In this document: in pieces, positions 1 through 11,204 of the stretch
Numbering within the stretch: position 1 is the first letter of the stretch
Layout of the letters: every line of letters starts with the position of its first letter
Notes under the pieces: model-generated
Told to the model about the DNA's origin: nothing
What the model saw: the letters and a program-made list of their open reading frames with translations, nothing else
Database searches by the model: none
From: Uranotaenia lowii
Lineage: Eukaryota > Arthropoda > Insecta > Diptera > Culicidae
DNA: 64,000 nt
Reading direction: 5' to 3'
Assembly: GCF_029784155.1 (NCBI RefSeq)
Contig: NC_073692.1
Location: 273,773,413-273,837,412 of the forward strand
Position numbers and translations under genes: made by a program

Positions 1-1032
1 TCTTACGAAAACTGAGGTAAGGGCTGTCCCAACGGTAGATGCAAAACACGGTTTTCGACCACGCTAAACAGTCCGGCTGGCACCGCACTATGGGGCAGTT
101 CCATACAATGATGCGGCAAAAAGTATGATTAGGTGTTTTGGACTATTTTGTTATTTTTGAAAATTTTGTATCAAAATTACTATTTTAACTAACTAAAAAT
201 AAATTCTAACAAATATTTTGTATAAATAATTTTAAAAGGACGATGCTTGGTGTTATTTTTGACCCTCCTTTTTATTTCTTTTGATAACCGGGTTTTGGAC
301 TAAATGATCATTAAATGATAAATAACATCAAGACATTTCATGAAACTCAAAAGAAAAATGTGTGAAATGATTGATCAATCATGAGAAACATTTTTTTGAA
401 AACCAACATCAACTTCGTAGAACTTATACTCATTAATGGATAAAAATTACCCATTTTTATGATATTTTCAGCTTTATTTGACTATAACTCAAAAAACGGT
501 GCTTTAAGGTGCCTGGAATCTCTTTCATTGTATTTTTAGGTCTTTAAAATTGATCTTGATAGTGAAAAGAGTATGGAGAAATGCGGGGATTTTTTTTGGA
601 AAGGCTTTAAAGTTTTTGACTTTTGAAAAAAATAATTATTTACTCATTTTTGTCATAGATCAATTTAGTGTGTAAAAATTTTGAATGGTTCAAATAATAG
701 CTTTTAATATAAGCTTTCATATGGTGTACTGGTGTATTGATGTCTGTGGTGCGTTCAGTATTCAATATAATGAGTTGAAAAACTGAGAATATCTTAGTTA
801 AATATTAAGTTATTAACTATTAAAAATAAAAAAGCGAACCGATAAAGTTCAGTTTTTGACTTTTTGCCGCCTCAAACCCCAAAGTGCACCGGTGGCGTAA
901 ATTGCTGTTTTAACACAGTTATCGATTTCAAAATTCCCAACAGTTATACGCCTTTGTTCCAAATTCATGCAAATTTGGAACAGGATTTCAAAATATACGA
1001 CAGACCGATTTAGTTCACGGTGAGAAAATTTT
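1..1032. other. A+T-rich sequence, no gene recognised
   Basis: I see no coding region. A short stretch around 865-990, read on the minus strand, resembles 5595-5700 on the plus strand (shared pattern around a NCxKT peptide and a following ATTTACGCC), so it is probably a fragment of an unnamed dispersed repeat. The rest is unassigned. Confidence 0.4.
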
Positions 1033-1092
1033 CGAAAGATTCCTTTTAATTCAACCACGGTATACCGTGGTTGAATTAAAAGGAATCTTTCG
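1033..1092. repeat. 60-bp perfect palindrome
   Basis: Two 30-base arms are exact reverse complements with no spacer; the centre reads GGTATACC. The arms begin CGAAAGATTCC and end GGAATCTTTCG. I see no TIR or target duplication around it. It could be a foldback remnant, a template-switch product or an assembly artefact. Confidence 0.9.
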
Positions 1093-1276
1093 ATTGCTTT
1101 GATTCAGTTGAATCATTCAACCAAGTAGGCTCATACCACAACAGAGAGAAAATTTTAGCCATCAATGATTTCTTTCACACATGTTTGGGTAACATTGGGT
1201 GTGATAATAGTTTCTTTTTGAGATATTATTTGAATGTTTTTTTTCGCTTCAACCAGCCTATACGTTACATAAATTG

Positions 1277-2412
1277 CAGTGTTCGGCATCGCTAATTGAA
1301 AAATTAGCGGCGCTAATTAAATCGCTAATTCATTCAAATTTAGCGATCGCTAATTAAAACCGCTAAATGAGCGGAAAAACTTATCGCTTCAAGCTTAAAG
1401 CGCTAATAGCTAGCTGTTGATAAACAATAACGTAAAGAGCATGGATTATGGTTGCATCTCAATTCGTTTGCTCGAATACTTTACAAACATAGTGCAGATT
1501 GTTTATTATGCCCAGTCTGTTGAAAAATCTTTAACCAGGTTTCAATTTTTTTTCAAGCTTTCAAAATAGTAATGCAAAGTTCTCAGGATAGGAGCATTGC
1601 CAAACGTGTATCTAAAAAACTAAATGAAATAAAAATGTAAATGCATTCTATGGTGATACTATCTTATATTTATTTTATCTGATTTGAAATACTTGTAAAA
1701 ACTGCTTTGTGAAAAGTAAATATCTCATCCACTTAAAACAAGTTATAAAAAGTGGATTTTTCCAGTTTTTATTATTCGAGACTTGCCGTGTGCGATAGTA
1801 ATGTGAGATCTAGAAAAAAATTAAAAATTCGGAAAAGCTTTTGAAAATCCACCGATTAACCTAAAAAGCACATTTCAACAAATCATCGCATGTGGACGAC
1901 CATGCTAAAGTCATTTAAAATATTGATCAAGTAGGCCGTTTACTGTACTTTTGCAAGCAAAAAACAGTATCTAAAAATTGACCTTCTAGCTTTGAGTTAT
2001 ATAAATGATGTTTAAAATTGTTTAATACTGTTTAACAATATTTATTGAATTGTTTGTCTGAGAATGTTGAGAAAAGAAGTACTTAATGAAAAAAAAGTTA
2101 ATCTGTATGAGGCACTTCTGCCCTGAGACCATTCGAAGTGACCATTTTACTTGGAGCGTATTTTGGTGTAAGAATGATGCCCGATGTCTCCTTTACTTGT
2201 CAAATGACAAAAAGTCTACTTCTATCAGTAATAATTTGTGAATTTGAAACAAGTAAATGGAAGATAGCGTTCTTCATTTAGCGGAACCAAAAAATAGCGG
2301 AACTTTTTGATTCGCTAGCTCAATCAAAATTTAGCGGCAAAATTAAACCGCTAACAAAAAGTTATCGGACTAACTAGCGATTAGCGGATTAGCGTTTTTG
2401 TGCCGAACACTG
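1277..2412. mobile_element. Non-autonomous hAT-like element, 1136 bp
   Basis: The element has 12-bp terminal inverted repeats, CAGTGTTCGGCA at the left and TGCCGAACACTG at the right. It is bounded by an exact 8-bp target duplication, ATAAATTG, at 1269-1276 and 2413-2420. Many CGCTAAT / ATTAGCG subterminal repeats cluster at both ends, as transposase-binding repeats do in hAT elements. No transposase reading frame is visible, so it must depend on a transposase made elsewhere. A 90-bp remnant of the right end is found at 37669-37766. Confidence 0.9.
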
Positions 2413-2474
2413 ATAAATTGAAAAAAGATGCTGATAAAAACCACATCAAGTATAAATAATAGATGTCACATTTA

Positions 2475-3522
2475 GTGGTATGAATAAGGTTTAGCAATTG
2501 CTTCGGCAGCTTTAACTTAGCTCGAAATCAAGCAAGCAAAAGACCAAAGCATGGCTTAGTTTGGTATGAATAAACATTTGCTTAGCGGATGTGTACTAAA
2601 GTCTTAGAACATAGCTTTTGCTTCGAAAAATAGAGCTATCCAACCAGCAAAATCTGAAGTTTTCTAATATTAAATTAAAGAAAACGGTCAGAAAATTTAA
2701 AAGTCCGGCTAAAATAGCCATGAAATCGACGGTGCGGATGGTGGGTGTAAGAACGACCGGAAAGTTTTTGGTTAATGCGTGCTCGTATGTTGATGTTTAA
2801 AGAAAAATGAATACATATTCGAATATAGTCAAACAACAAATGGCCTTACTTTAATATTTATCATAGCTCTCCCACACGTATTCGGATCGGGATAATCCGA
2901 TGTATAAAAAATAGGCAATAGGCGCGCATCTTAATTTAATTTTTTTTTTCAAATCTTAGGATTATAAAAAAATCATATAAATATGGAAGTCGTAGTTATG
3001 TTTTAAATTATTACAATTTTCTTCAAACTTCAAGCCGATTGGGACTTCTTCCACTATAGCCGGAGTTTTTAATTTGGAATATTTACTGATTGATTTGTTT
3101 AGTTTCATCTTAGACGAATCATTTCATACAACGACAGGAATACGAAAAAAAATCTGGATTATCACTTCGACTTTTCTTTATCCATGTTGAAAATGCTTTT
3201 TTGAATAGTATTGAAGCGTAATATTACTAATTTAATAAATTCATGACATTGCTAAAGAATTTTTTATTGGAAAAGTCTGCTACCAAGCATGCTTAGAAAA
3301 TACAGCAATTACTAGGAGATTTGTCGAGCGATTACTTCAGATTTGGGCTTTATTCATACCAAATTAGCTTGTTCTAAAAGTAAAAGCTCCTGACAGAGAA
3401 AACAGCTGTCAAAAAAAAATTCATATTCATATTCATATCAACCGAAGCAACTGCTTTAAGCGACTGCTCGACTGCTTGATTTAGTTTAGAAAAAGCAATT
3501 GCTAGGTGTTTTTCATACCACC
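2475..3522. mobile_element. MITE with GTGGTATGAA inverted ends
   Basis: The left end GTGGTATGAATAAGG followed by TTAGCAATTGCTT is mirrored at the right end by AAGCAATTGCTAGG, then TTTTTCATACCACC. TA dinucleotides flank both ends (2473-2474, 3523-3524), so a TA target duplication is likely. A second inner pair, TTTGGTATGAATAAA near 2558 and TTTATTCATACCAAA near 3350, suggests nested or duplicated ends. The 60-codon open frame at 2618-2800 shows no recognisable domain. It begins 55 bases after the target duplication of the hAT element. Confidence 0.65.
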
Positions 3523-3946
3523 TATTAATCTCGATTTAATATAATTAAATAAAAAGCTTTGCATTTGGGCTCGACGAATTGTGAATCCAGTCAGCGTTCT
3601 AAAATTTGAAAAAAATGAACGCAAAAAAAAATTCAATCATTTTTTGATGAGGTTAAATAAATGTTTATTGTTTGTTCTATATTTTTTTTTATTTGAGATA
3701 TTGAGAGCTTTATAGTTTCGTATAGATTGTTCGGAGTTTTCGTCAATATCAGCATATTTTTCTGTATCCATACATAAATTTACAAAGGGGCCGTTCAGAT
3801 ATCACGTGGACAGAAAAATTAGATTTTTGACCCCCTCCTCTCCCTCCGTGGACAAGCGTGGACATTTGGCAAACCCCTACCCCCCTCCCCGGATGTCCAC
3901 GTGGACAGATTTGGAAAAGTTTTGATTTTAAATAAAATCCGAACTG

Positions 3947-4802
3947 TCGACGAGAATCTTGACTGGGACCAAGTGAAGACGCTGGCTCCGGATCGTCAAC
4001 AGTGGAGGTCTTTTACCACGGCCCTATGCACCGGAGGATCGGCGCGGGATCATTAAGGGGGGGGTAGGGTCTAACATTTTCAAAAAATCGATTTTTTTAT
4101 TTTTTTATTTTCTTATTGTAAAACATTTCAAGAATGTTGTGTCAAATTTTCAAGTCAATTGAAGCAAAACTGTAGAAGTTATAGGCCTTTATCTCCTCCT
4201 ATCTAATACTGCAAGAAAGCAAGAGCAGAAACTTCAAACGCGTTTTTCTCGAAAGCACATTTTTAAAGTCCGTGGACATCGTCATTTGAAAACTACTTAT
4301 CCGATTCTTTTCAAATTTGGAACATATTTTCTACATATAAAATACCAGACCCCAACGTTTTTCTTTTTTGATTTTTTTTTTATTTTGGGGAGATTTTACA
4401 GGTTAAAAATGGCGGATTTTTAAGTGAAAAATCGTAGTTTTTACTTCAATCAGCCACAAAAATTTCATAAAAATATTTTTTAATTAAATAAAAACGTTGG
4501 GGTCCAGAAAAACATCTAGTTAAAAATATTTTGCTCTGATTTTTTGACTTCAGATGATTCTGTGCTGAGATACAGTGTCCACCGCAAATCCTGTTTTCTA
4601 AAAGGCATCCTCGAAAATGCTCCGTCACCGGCTCATTTTTCAATAATTTTCTACGAAAAAATTACTAAATGTTCTTTTAACAATGCTTTGTATAATGCAA
4701 AAAATTTGAATACATTTGTTTGAACGATAGCTCCAGAAAAAATTCGTGAAAATGGTGTTTTTTTTATACCCGTTAGACCCTACCCCCCCCTTAAGTAAGT
4801 AA
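3947..4802 (+). mobile_element. RTE-like LINE 3' tail fragment, interrupted
   Basis: About 120 bases match the 3' ends of the RTE-like copies at 8641-8760 (minus strand) and 60180-60275. The shared stretch includes CTGTCGACGAGAATCTT and the following C-terminal codons, then GCACCGGAGGATCGG. It is a severely 5'-truncated copy inserted in the GGGGCCGTTC MITE. The sequence stops at CATTAAG, is interrupted by the MITE at 4057-4790, and resumes with TAAGTAAGTA, a short tandem 3' tail of the kind RTE elements have. Confidence 0.75.
4057..4790. mobile_element. TTAA-flanked MITE (piggyBac- or Kolobok-like), 734 bp
   Basis: The ends are perfect inverted repeats: GGGGGGGGTAGGGTCTAAC at the left and GTTAGACCCTACCCCCCCC at the right. 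TTAA is duplicated at 4053-4056 and 4791-4794. TTAA targeting is known for the piggyBac and Kolobok superfamilies; the internal sequence does not say which. No transposase is present. It sits inside the RTE-like 3' tail, so it is the youngest layer of this nest. Confidence 0.9.
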
Positions 4803-5163
4803 GTATAATTTGACAGTTAGAAAACACAACTTTTTGCCTTTTTGTTATAAAAATGGCTGATTTTGTAAAACCGAATAAGAATTTACTGATATAATAAAAA
4901 TTTAAACTTGTTAGTTATCATATTTATCAATTGCTTTTAAGTAGCTACTTTTTGTTTAAACTTAAACTGGATAGGTGTGCCATTTTAAGATTTCGATTTA
5001 AACATCTGAATATTAATTCACCATTAGAAAATATTTTGAAAGTAAATTTGTCCACGTGGACATGACCCAAACCCCTACCCCCCTCTCCGTGGACAAGCGT
5101 GGACATTTCCATACCCCCCCCCCTCCTCCCCCTAAGTTATCCACGTAGTATGTGAACGGCCCC

Positions 5164-5960
5164 AAAGTGAAACAAGTTTTTGTCAAACACAAATGTCGAC
5201 AAATCAAAGGAAAATTTCCTTGACTTTGGGATAAACATTTCTCATTTCCTTTATCAATGTCAGCAATAACTTGAAAAAAAATATTGCTTTTCATTTCATT
5301 TTAACAAAACCTTATTCCATTGATTAAAAGCAATTTGATTGAATTAATTGAAGAATTGTTTCAATTGAACTTTTTTCCTCGTTGTGTAGTCATTTTTTAT
5401 ATTAAATTAATGAAATCCTGGTAGAATAGTTGAAATCATTGTTCTTTCAAAAAGAATATTCGTAGAATTAATTTCAAGACAATTAACCGTGAAACTCAAA
5501 ACTTATGCAATTTTTCTAATAAAATGGGTTTTTTCTTCTCAATTATTGGGTGTCTGCAATGAAAGTGTTTCCTTTTTAAATTTGCTCCTACACCGGTGGG
5601 GAGTGGGTGTTTTAGCCGATTCTAAAATTTCAAATTGTGCTAAAACTGGTATACTTAAAACCAATATTTACGCCTGAACCGTTGCAGGTGCTCTAACGAC
5701 TGGTGAGGCGCAACCGAGGGGTACGACGGTATGCGTGAGCGAGTGGTATAAAACTGTCCGAAACGTATAATGATTGAACGAGGGGTGATCGGATGTGATT
5801 GTGGAAGGACCAAAGAAATACATTATATCCATTACTCACAGACACATTTTAGAAAATAAACGAAAAAACTTACTTGAAACTTTGTGTCCATATTTCTTCC
5901 GGAGTCTTAATAAAATAATTTGTATGAAAATCAACGGATCAAATTTAGATTCTAATGTTA
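5164..5960. other. A+T-rich spacer, no gene recognised
   Basis: Short open frames at 5489-5677 and 5795-5977 show no recognised motif. The stretch 5595-5700 resembles 865-990 in reverse, so a repeat fragment is likely there. Nothing else is assignable. Confidence 0.35.
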
Positions 5961-7259
5961 AAGACTGTTTCACATAGAATCTGGTCGCATCTTTTCATTA
6001 ACTGCAGTGCCCCTAGTTGTCACATCGTGAATCTTTTGACAGTGTTTTGATGCGGATGGTTTGTTTACTTAGTGGTGAAAATTTCATCAAGATTGAAGCA
6101 GCCAGTCAAAAGTTATCGACGATGGAACGCGAAAGGCGAGAGAAAATTCTGCACACTCACGTAGAGAAACCGACGTGGTCAGGGGTAAAGATCGCGAAAT
6201 TCCTGAAATATCCTAAATTCTAAATTCGGTGCTGCAACGTTACCGGGATACCCTTACGGTGGATCGAGCAAAACAAACCAGGCGTAAAAGTGGAACATAT
6301 GACCGGAAGCTGCGAGCAAAGGTAATTCGATCAGTTCACAATAATCCTGGAATCTCCTTGCGTGATTTGGCAAAAAAGTTCAAGACGAATCACAGTATAG
6401 CTCGACGAATTTTTTTGCGAGAAGGCTTGCGGTCGTATCATGCAAGCAAACACCCCAACAGGACGCTGAAACAAAACCTGGTTGCCAAAACCAGGGCAAG
6501 GAAGTTGTACGAGAAAGTGTTGACTAAGTACAACGGGTGTATTTTGATGGACGACGAAACTAACGTCAAAATGGATTTTGGACAAATACCCAGGAACAAA
6601 TTTTACCTTGCGAAGCGTAAAGAGAATGTTGCGAGTAGATTCAAGTTTGTTTTCGCAGATAAATTTAATCGTAAGTTGATGATTTGGTAAGGGATCTGTA
6701 GTTGTGGAAAGAAGACAAAGATTTTCATCACAGGGGACACAATGAATGGAAATGTTTACAAAGAAGAATGTCTCCAGAAGAGGGTTTTGCCATTCATTCG
6801 GTCCCACAAAAGTCCGGTGAAGTTCTGGCCGGACCTGGCAAGCTGCCACTTCAGCCGGGATGTCGTTAAGTGGTTTAAGGAGAACAAGATCGATTTTGTA
6901 GAAAAGAGTATCAATCCACCAAACTGTCCGGATTTTCGTCCCATCGAGAAATATTTGGCAATAGTTAAGGGAAAACTGAAGAAATGTGGCAGAACCATGG
7001 AAAAACTCGCTCAAATGGAAAAGTGGTGGAACAAGATGGCGAATGAGGTTACCAGCAGTACTGAGCAGAAAATGATGGGTGGTATCACAAAAAAAGTTCG
7101 AAAATTCATCCGAAAAGCTGATGAATGATTTTTATATATTTTTTTTCCTTAAAGTGTAATAAAAACCCTACAAAATGACATTTTTACTTTTGTTGTACGT
7201 TATTTCTTTGCGGAGAAATGCTCTATTTTATCCGACTAGATTCTATGTGAAACAGACTC
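5961..7259 (+). mobile_element. ITmD37E-type Tc1/mariner-like transposon
   Basis: This is a full-length 1.3-kb element. Terminal repeats share CTGTTTCACATAGAATCT (left AAGACTG..., right complement GAGTCTG...), and TA lies on each side (5959-5960 and 7260-7261), as expected for IS630-Tc1-mariner insertions. It encodes one transposase that carries two visible lesions. The length, the TA duplication and the DD37E spacing of the protein fit the ITmD37E family described from mosquitoes. Confidence 0.93.
6122..7128 (+). pseudogene. DD37E transposase, one frameshift and one stop
   Basis: The product would cut and paste the surrounding transposon. The N-terminal part starts near MERERREK (possibly upstream at 6017) with a helix-turn-helix, shifts frame near 6215-6230, then runs as frame 6229-6690 (second HTH around SLRDLAKKFKTNHSIARR). 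A TAA at 6688-6690 takes the place of a sense codon. The same frame continues as 6742-7128. Catalytic residues are visible: D in ILMDDET, D in FWPDLASCH, and E in FRPIEKY. The last two are separated by 37 residues, the DD37E signature. With only two lesions it looks rather recently inactivated, or the lesions are assembly errors. The 227-codon open frame on the opposite strand (6331-7014) is a shadow. Confidence 0.9.
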
Positions 7260-7261
7260 TA

Positions 7262-8640
7262 AGCAATCTTGGGGGGTAAAATTTCTCTTAACAACCGACG
7301 TAAATTTGATAAACTTCGAGTTCAGCATGAGGAAAAGCAGATTTTACTCGTACAATATGAGTCAACCTATGACAGCTTATCATGCAAAACATTGAATAGA
7401 TAATCATTAGTTTTTTATAAGAAAATTTCGAAGAAGAACCTTAATGAGTTTAATTCCTATAAAAAAGAAAAAGTAATATCATGTCATAAACATATTCTAT
7501 CTGAGCCGTGCTGACATTCAGGTTATTCGGTTGGGAAATATGAAAACATCTTAGTGGTCAGCTTTTTGAATTCTAGGAAATATTCAAACCATTCTTTACG
7601 CATTAAATCAATGTTTGTAACTCAAACATTACCGTTTATTGTGATCCCATTAGTGGTTCATTTGAAAGTCGATTTCGTTCAAACGAGCCTGTTCATAATT
7701 TCATTGAGTGCAAGCTTGAATGGAGAATAAAACCGAATTAAAGGAAGGCGATAACGCAGGAGCTGGGCAGAACGATAATGGTAGTGGGCGGAAATTAAAA
7801 GCTTTTATTTCATTTTTAATTAGCGGTAAATGTGGTTCTTTGTAAAGTACTTGCGAATGTAGAAACAGAAAAAAAAATTGTCCGCTCATTGGTTGTGCTG
7901 CTGCTTCTTGGAAGAGCTTTTTAAACGAACGAGATCGTCGAAAGCCACCCAGCAGAGAAGATTTTTTTTTGTGAGTAGCACATTAACGGAAGATTTTTCG
8001 ACCTTTTGAATGCATAATCCGTACTCGTGATGGCTGCAAATGAAATTGACTGTAAACGACGGGAAAGTCAACCGTCAAGACGAAGGAAATATGACATTGT
8101 AAAAGAATGCGAGTAAAAGGATGTGGATTGAGTTCTGGAGCTGTCTATAAAATACGTAGTGGTTCAAACTAATAGATTTTTGGTTGTCTCTGGCTCTATC
8201 TCACCATATAAATGATATTGATATAATCATTTAACAAAAAGTTAGCTTGCTGGATAATTTATTAAATCCAAATTAAATACAAAAATACAGGGTGATAACA
8301 TAGTTCCCGTACAATTTAAAAATGTTTAAAACCTGATACCCTGCTAAGTCATTAATCAAATCGAGGTAACTGAACAACTGAACTGCAATTTTGGTTGCTG
8401 AGACTTGTTTACATAATTCGTGCTACGTTTTACGTACAGCTTTTTTAAGGTTTTTTTTAAATGAACATTTTACATCTTTTCCATAATCCAAATTAGAGGA
8501 AAGCTTGGATATGGTGCATAAATGCCTAATTTGGGTCATTTTGAATTTCTCGAACCGTGGGGTCTGGGCTTCGTTTTGGTTCAAAACTCATCCATGGTTT
8601 TACATAAGTAAATTTACACTTTTAGGTTTGTATGGGCTTA
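7262..8640. other. Unassigned spacer
   Basis: I found no recognisable gene, TIR or retroelement motif. Small open frames on both strands (7701-7889, 7886-8071, 8505-8738) have no known domain; the end of the last one runs into the LINE copy that begins near 8641. Confidence 0.35.
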
Positions 8641-10733
8641 GCTTAATGTTCCTGTGCCGATCCTCCGGTGCAAGGGCCTTGGTAAAAGATCTCCACTATA
8701 GAAGATCTGGCGCCAGCGTCTTCACTTGGTCCCAGTAAAGATTCTCGGCGACAGTTCGGATTTCAGCGGCTAGGCTTCGCCGCCACGAGTTTCTGGGCCT
8801 GCCTCTTCTTAAATGTCCTTCTGGATTCCATTCAAGCGCCTCTCTGCAAACCTCGTTCTCATCTCTTCGCAGCGTGTGCCCAATCCATCTCCCCTTACGT
8901 TCCCGAATCTCGATTTAAAGCGCCGTTTGATGACACCTGCAATGTAGTTCCTCATTTGATATCCAGTTGACAGACCATTGATGATATGATAGCCATGGAT
9001 GATATTCCGCAGGCAGCGCTTTACAAATACTTGCAGATTTCGCATCGTTGCCGCATATGTGCACCAAGTTTCGCACCCGTACAGCAATTTGGATTCGACG
9101 TTTGAATTGACGATTCGGATTTTCGTTTGTAGAGAGATCTGGCGTGAGCACCAGATGTTTTGGAGACTCGGAAACCTAAATCGGGCCCCTCTGATCCGGG
9201 TATCGATGTTTTCCTTTATAACACCATCAGGAGTCCACCATCTGGCTACCAAGATACTGGAAGCACTCCACTTTCTAAATCTGTTGGCCAGCTACCATGA
9301 AACTAGAGGGATTTCCTGTGTTGATTTCCATCGACTTGGTCTTTCCGACATTGTCTTTGAGACATGCTGCCTTGGAGCTTTCGGTGAGGTCGTCGAGTTT
9401 GCTCTGCATATCCGGTAGTGTTTGCCAGCAAGGTCAAGGTCGTTCAGTTGTTCCATTGTTGAAGGAATTCTCGGCAATCCTCGGTTCGGTGCACAGTCGA
9501 TCGATCCAGTCAGAATCTCATCCATTACGATTAGAAAAAGTAGCGGTAATAAGATACATCCTTGTCTCACTCCAGCAGTTACCGGGATAGGTTCGGACAA
9601 GACACCGTCATGCAAGACCTTGCACGAAAATGCCTAGTACTGTGATTCAATGAGATGAACTAATTTCTCTGGGACTCCTCGTCTCCTTAGAGCCGCCCAG
9701 ATGTGTCCATGGTTAATTCGGTCGAATGCTTTTTTGAAATCAACGAACATCAGCAGAGGAGAGTCCTGGAATTCGTTGATTTGTTCCAGTATGATTCGTA
9801 GCGTTGTGATGTGGTCCACACATGATCGTCCGTCGATTTTCTCCTGGATCCTGTTCAGGATCACTTTGCAGAGCACTTTGAGGGTTGTACAGATCAACGT
9901 TATGTCTCGCCAGTTACCGCACTCCGTCAGGTCTCTTTTCTTTGAAACCTTTACGAGGATACCCTGCATCCAGTCGGCCGGAAATGTTGCAGTGTCCGAG
10001 ATGTCAGCGAATAGACGGTGCATAATCTGTATTGACAAGGCAGGTTCGACTTTCAGCATTTCAACAGGGATGCAATCAATCCCAGGTGCTTTGTTGGATT
10101 TCATGTTTTTGATTGCCGCTTCTATTTCAGCCAGCGTTGCCGCATCCGAGTTGACGCCATTTATGCAACTTACAATTGGCTTCGAGCTGCGGGTTCTGTT
10201 GGCCTTCGCTATTCGTGACTCGCAAGAGTTGTTCGAAGTGCTCGGTCCATCGTTTGAGCTGATCTGTTCGGCATTCTTGCATTAGGCCTTGCACCACTGA
10301 GGCGGCGGGGAATGTCATAAAGTAATCGGATATCTCCATTGGCGGTGGCTCTTTCTCCCTCTTCGGCTAGGGAGTTTGTCCAGGCTCTCTTGTCTTGTCT
10401 ACAAGCTCGTTTAACTGCCTTTTCCAGCTCCGCATAACGTAAGCGGGCGGCTGCTTTTGCTGACCCGGTACATGCCTGCTCAATTCCGACATTCGCCTTT
10501 CTCCAATCATCGACCATCCTCCAAGTTTCATCCGACATCCACTCACTTCTTCTTCCACAAACTTTACCGAGAGTACCATGGCTCGTCGTGATAAAGGCAT
10601 TGTTGATTCCACATCACTGTTCTTCGACTGTTCCGTCTGTCGGCAATTCCGAGGCTCGGGGTTCTAGCTATTCAACGTATGCTCTTTTCACCTCTGGATT
10701 CTCCAACCGGCTGACGTCGTATCGACATCCGAT
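8641..10733 (-). mobile_element. RTE-like LINE, 5'-truncated and decayed (copy A)
   Basis: On the minus strand this reads from a point after the endonuclease domain, through the reverse transcriptase, to a 3' end ending ATTAAG. It aligns over its length with the copy at 49540-51976 + 59657-60275. The family resembles RTE/BovB-type LINEs (GTWNV endonuclease in the other copy; RT motifs APGID and GVRQGCI; a DRQQWRSF-like C-terminus). The clade call is from memory of these motifs. The 5' end stops near 10733, where the homology with copy B ends. Confidence 0.85.
8809..10538 (-). pseudogene. RTE-like reverse transcriptase remnant
   Basis: Fragments run in order on the minus strand. 10209-10538 has the linker before RT (MSDETWRM). 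9634-10104 has RT fingers and palm: NKAPGID, then the first catalytic Asp region FVDFKKAFDR. 9292-9615 carries VTAGVRQGC and continues to the place where the second catalytic motif should be. 8809-9252 is the C-terminal region (LLYGCETWCTY, RCLRNIIH). The LADD motif seen in the sister copy is lost by a small deletion (DLAGKHY instead of DLADD), followed by a frameshift. Several junctions need frame changes, so no active enzyme can be made. Long plus-strand frames here (for example 9701-10285) are shadows. Confidence 0.85.
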
Positions 10734-11204
10734 TCAAACGAGTAATCAACTCGTTTGGATGTAAACAAGTGACGTCATTACTATCTTCGAACAACATGCT
10801 AAGCAATAAGCTTTGCGCGCGTAAGATAAAGCTGTATACAGCGAGGCTCACTAGATGGAGAGCAATGACGTCATTATCGGGAATATATCACCTTATATTA
10901 TTGAACTCCATTTTACCTAGTGTGATGTCGTAAATTACTTCGGACTATCTGGAGCTCTACGAGAGCTTCTGCATCGGTGAATCAAATCTTCTGTGAGATT
11001 TGTTTTCAATCTCAGACGTCGAGATACAACATCCATCGTATGCAGAGCAATTTTGGGGAACGATTTGCTGCACAACTTCGGAATCAGGGAACTAGACATC
11101 ATGTGGCAAATGAACAGAGACTTGTTACCCAACTAAATATCTACAACAACACCTGCAAAGAGGATAGCTGGAGAGGTTTCGCCGCAACTTCATCATACCC
11201 ACAC
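10734..11204. other. Unassigned, with a small inverted repeat
   Basis: AAACGAG and CTCGTTT form a short hairpin just after the LINE end, near 10736-10760. GTGACGTCATTA near 10770 and CAATGACGTCATTAT near 10863 are related. A degenerate MITE is possible. Open frames at 10935-11132 (minus) and 10977-11252 (plus) overlap each other and show no domain. Confidence 0.3.

Larger units (their letters stand above)
3787..5163. mobile_element. MITE with GGGGCCGTTC ends, carrying nested insertions
   Basis: Terminal inverted repeats start GGGGCCGTTCAGATATCACG and end with the complement of GGGGCCGTTCACATACTACG. Inner arms are rich in GTGGACA and pyrimidine tracts (about 3787-3930 and 5040-5163). Three A bases flank each end, a possible 3-bp duplication. 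The middle is occupied by the 3' tail of an RTE-like LINE, which in turn holds a TTAA MITE. The 93-codon open frame at 5013-5294 on the minus strand simply reads through the right arm and is not a gene. Confidence 0.8.

Noticed and set aside
6331..7014. 227-codon open frame on the minus strand
   Set aside because: It lies opposite the DD37E transposase, whose motifs and catalytic residues are on the plus strand; the minus frame has no known domain.
9701..10285. 194-codon plus-strand open frame
   Set aside because: Antisense shadow of the RTE-like reverse transcriptase read on the minus strand.
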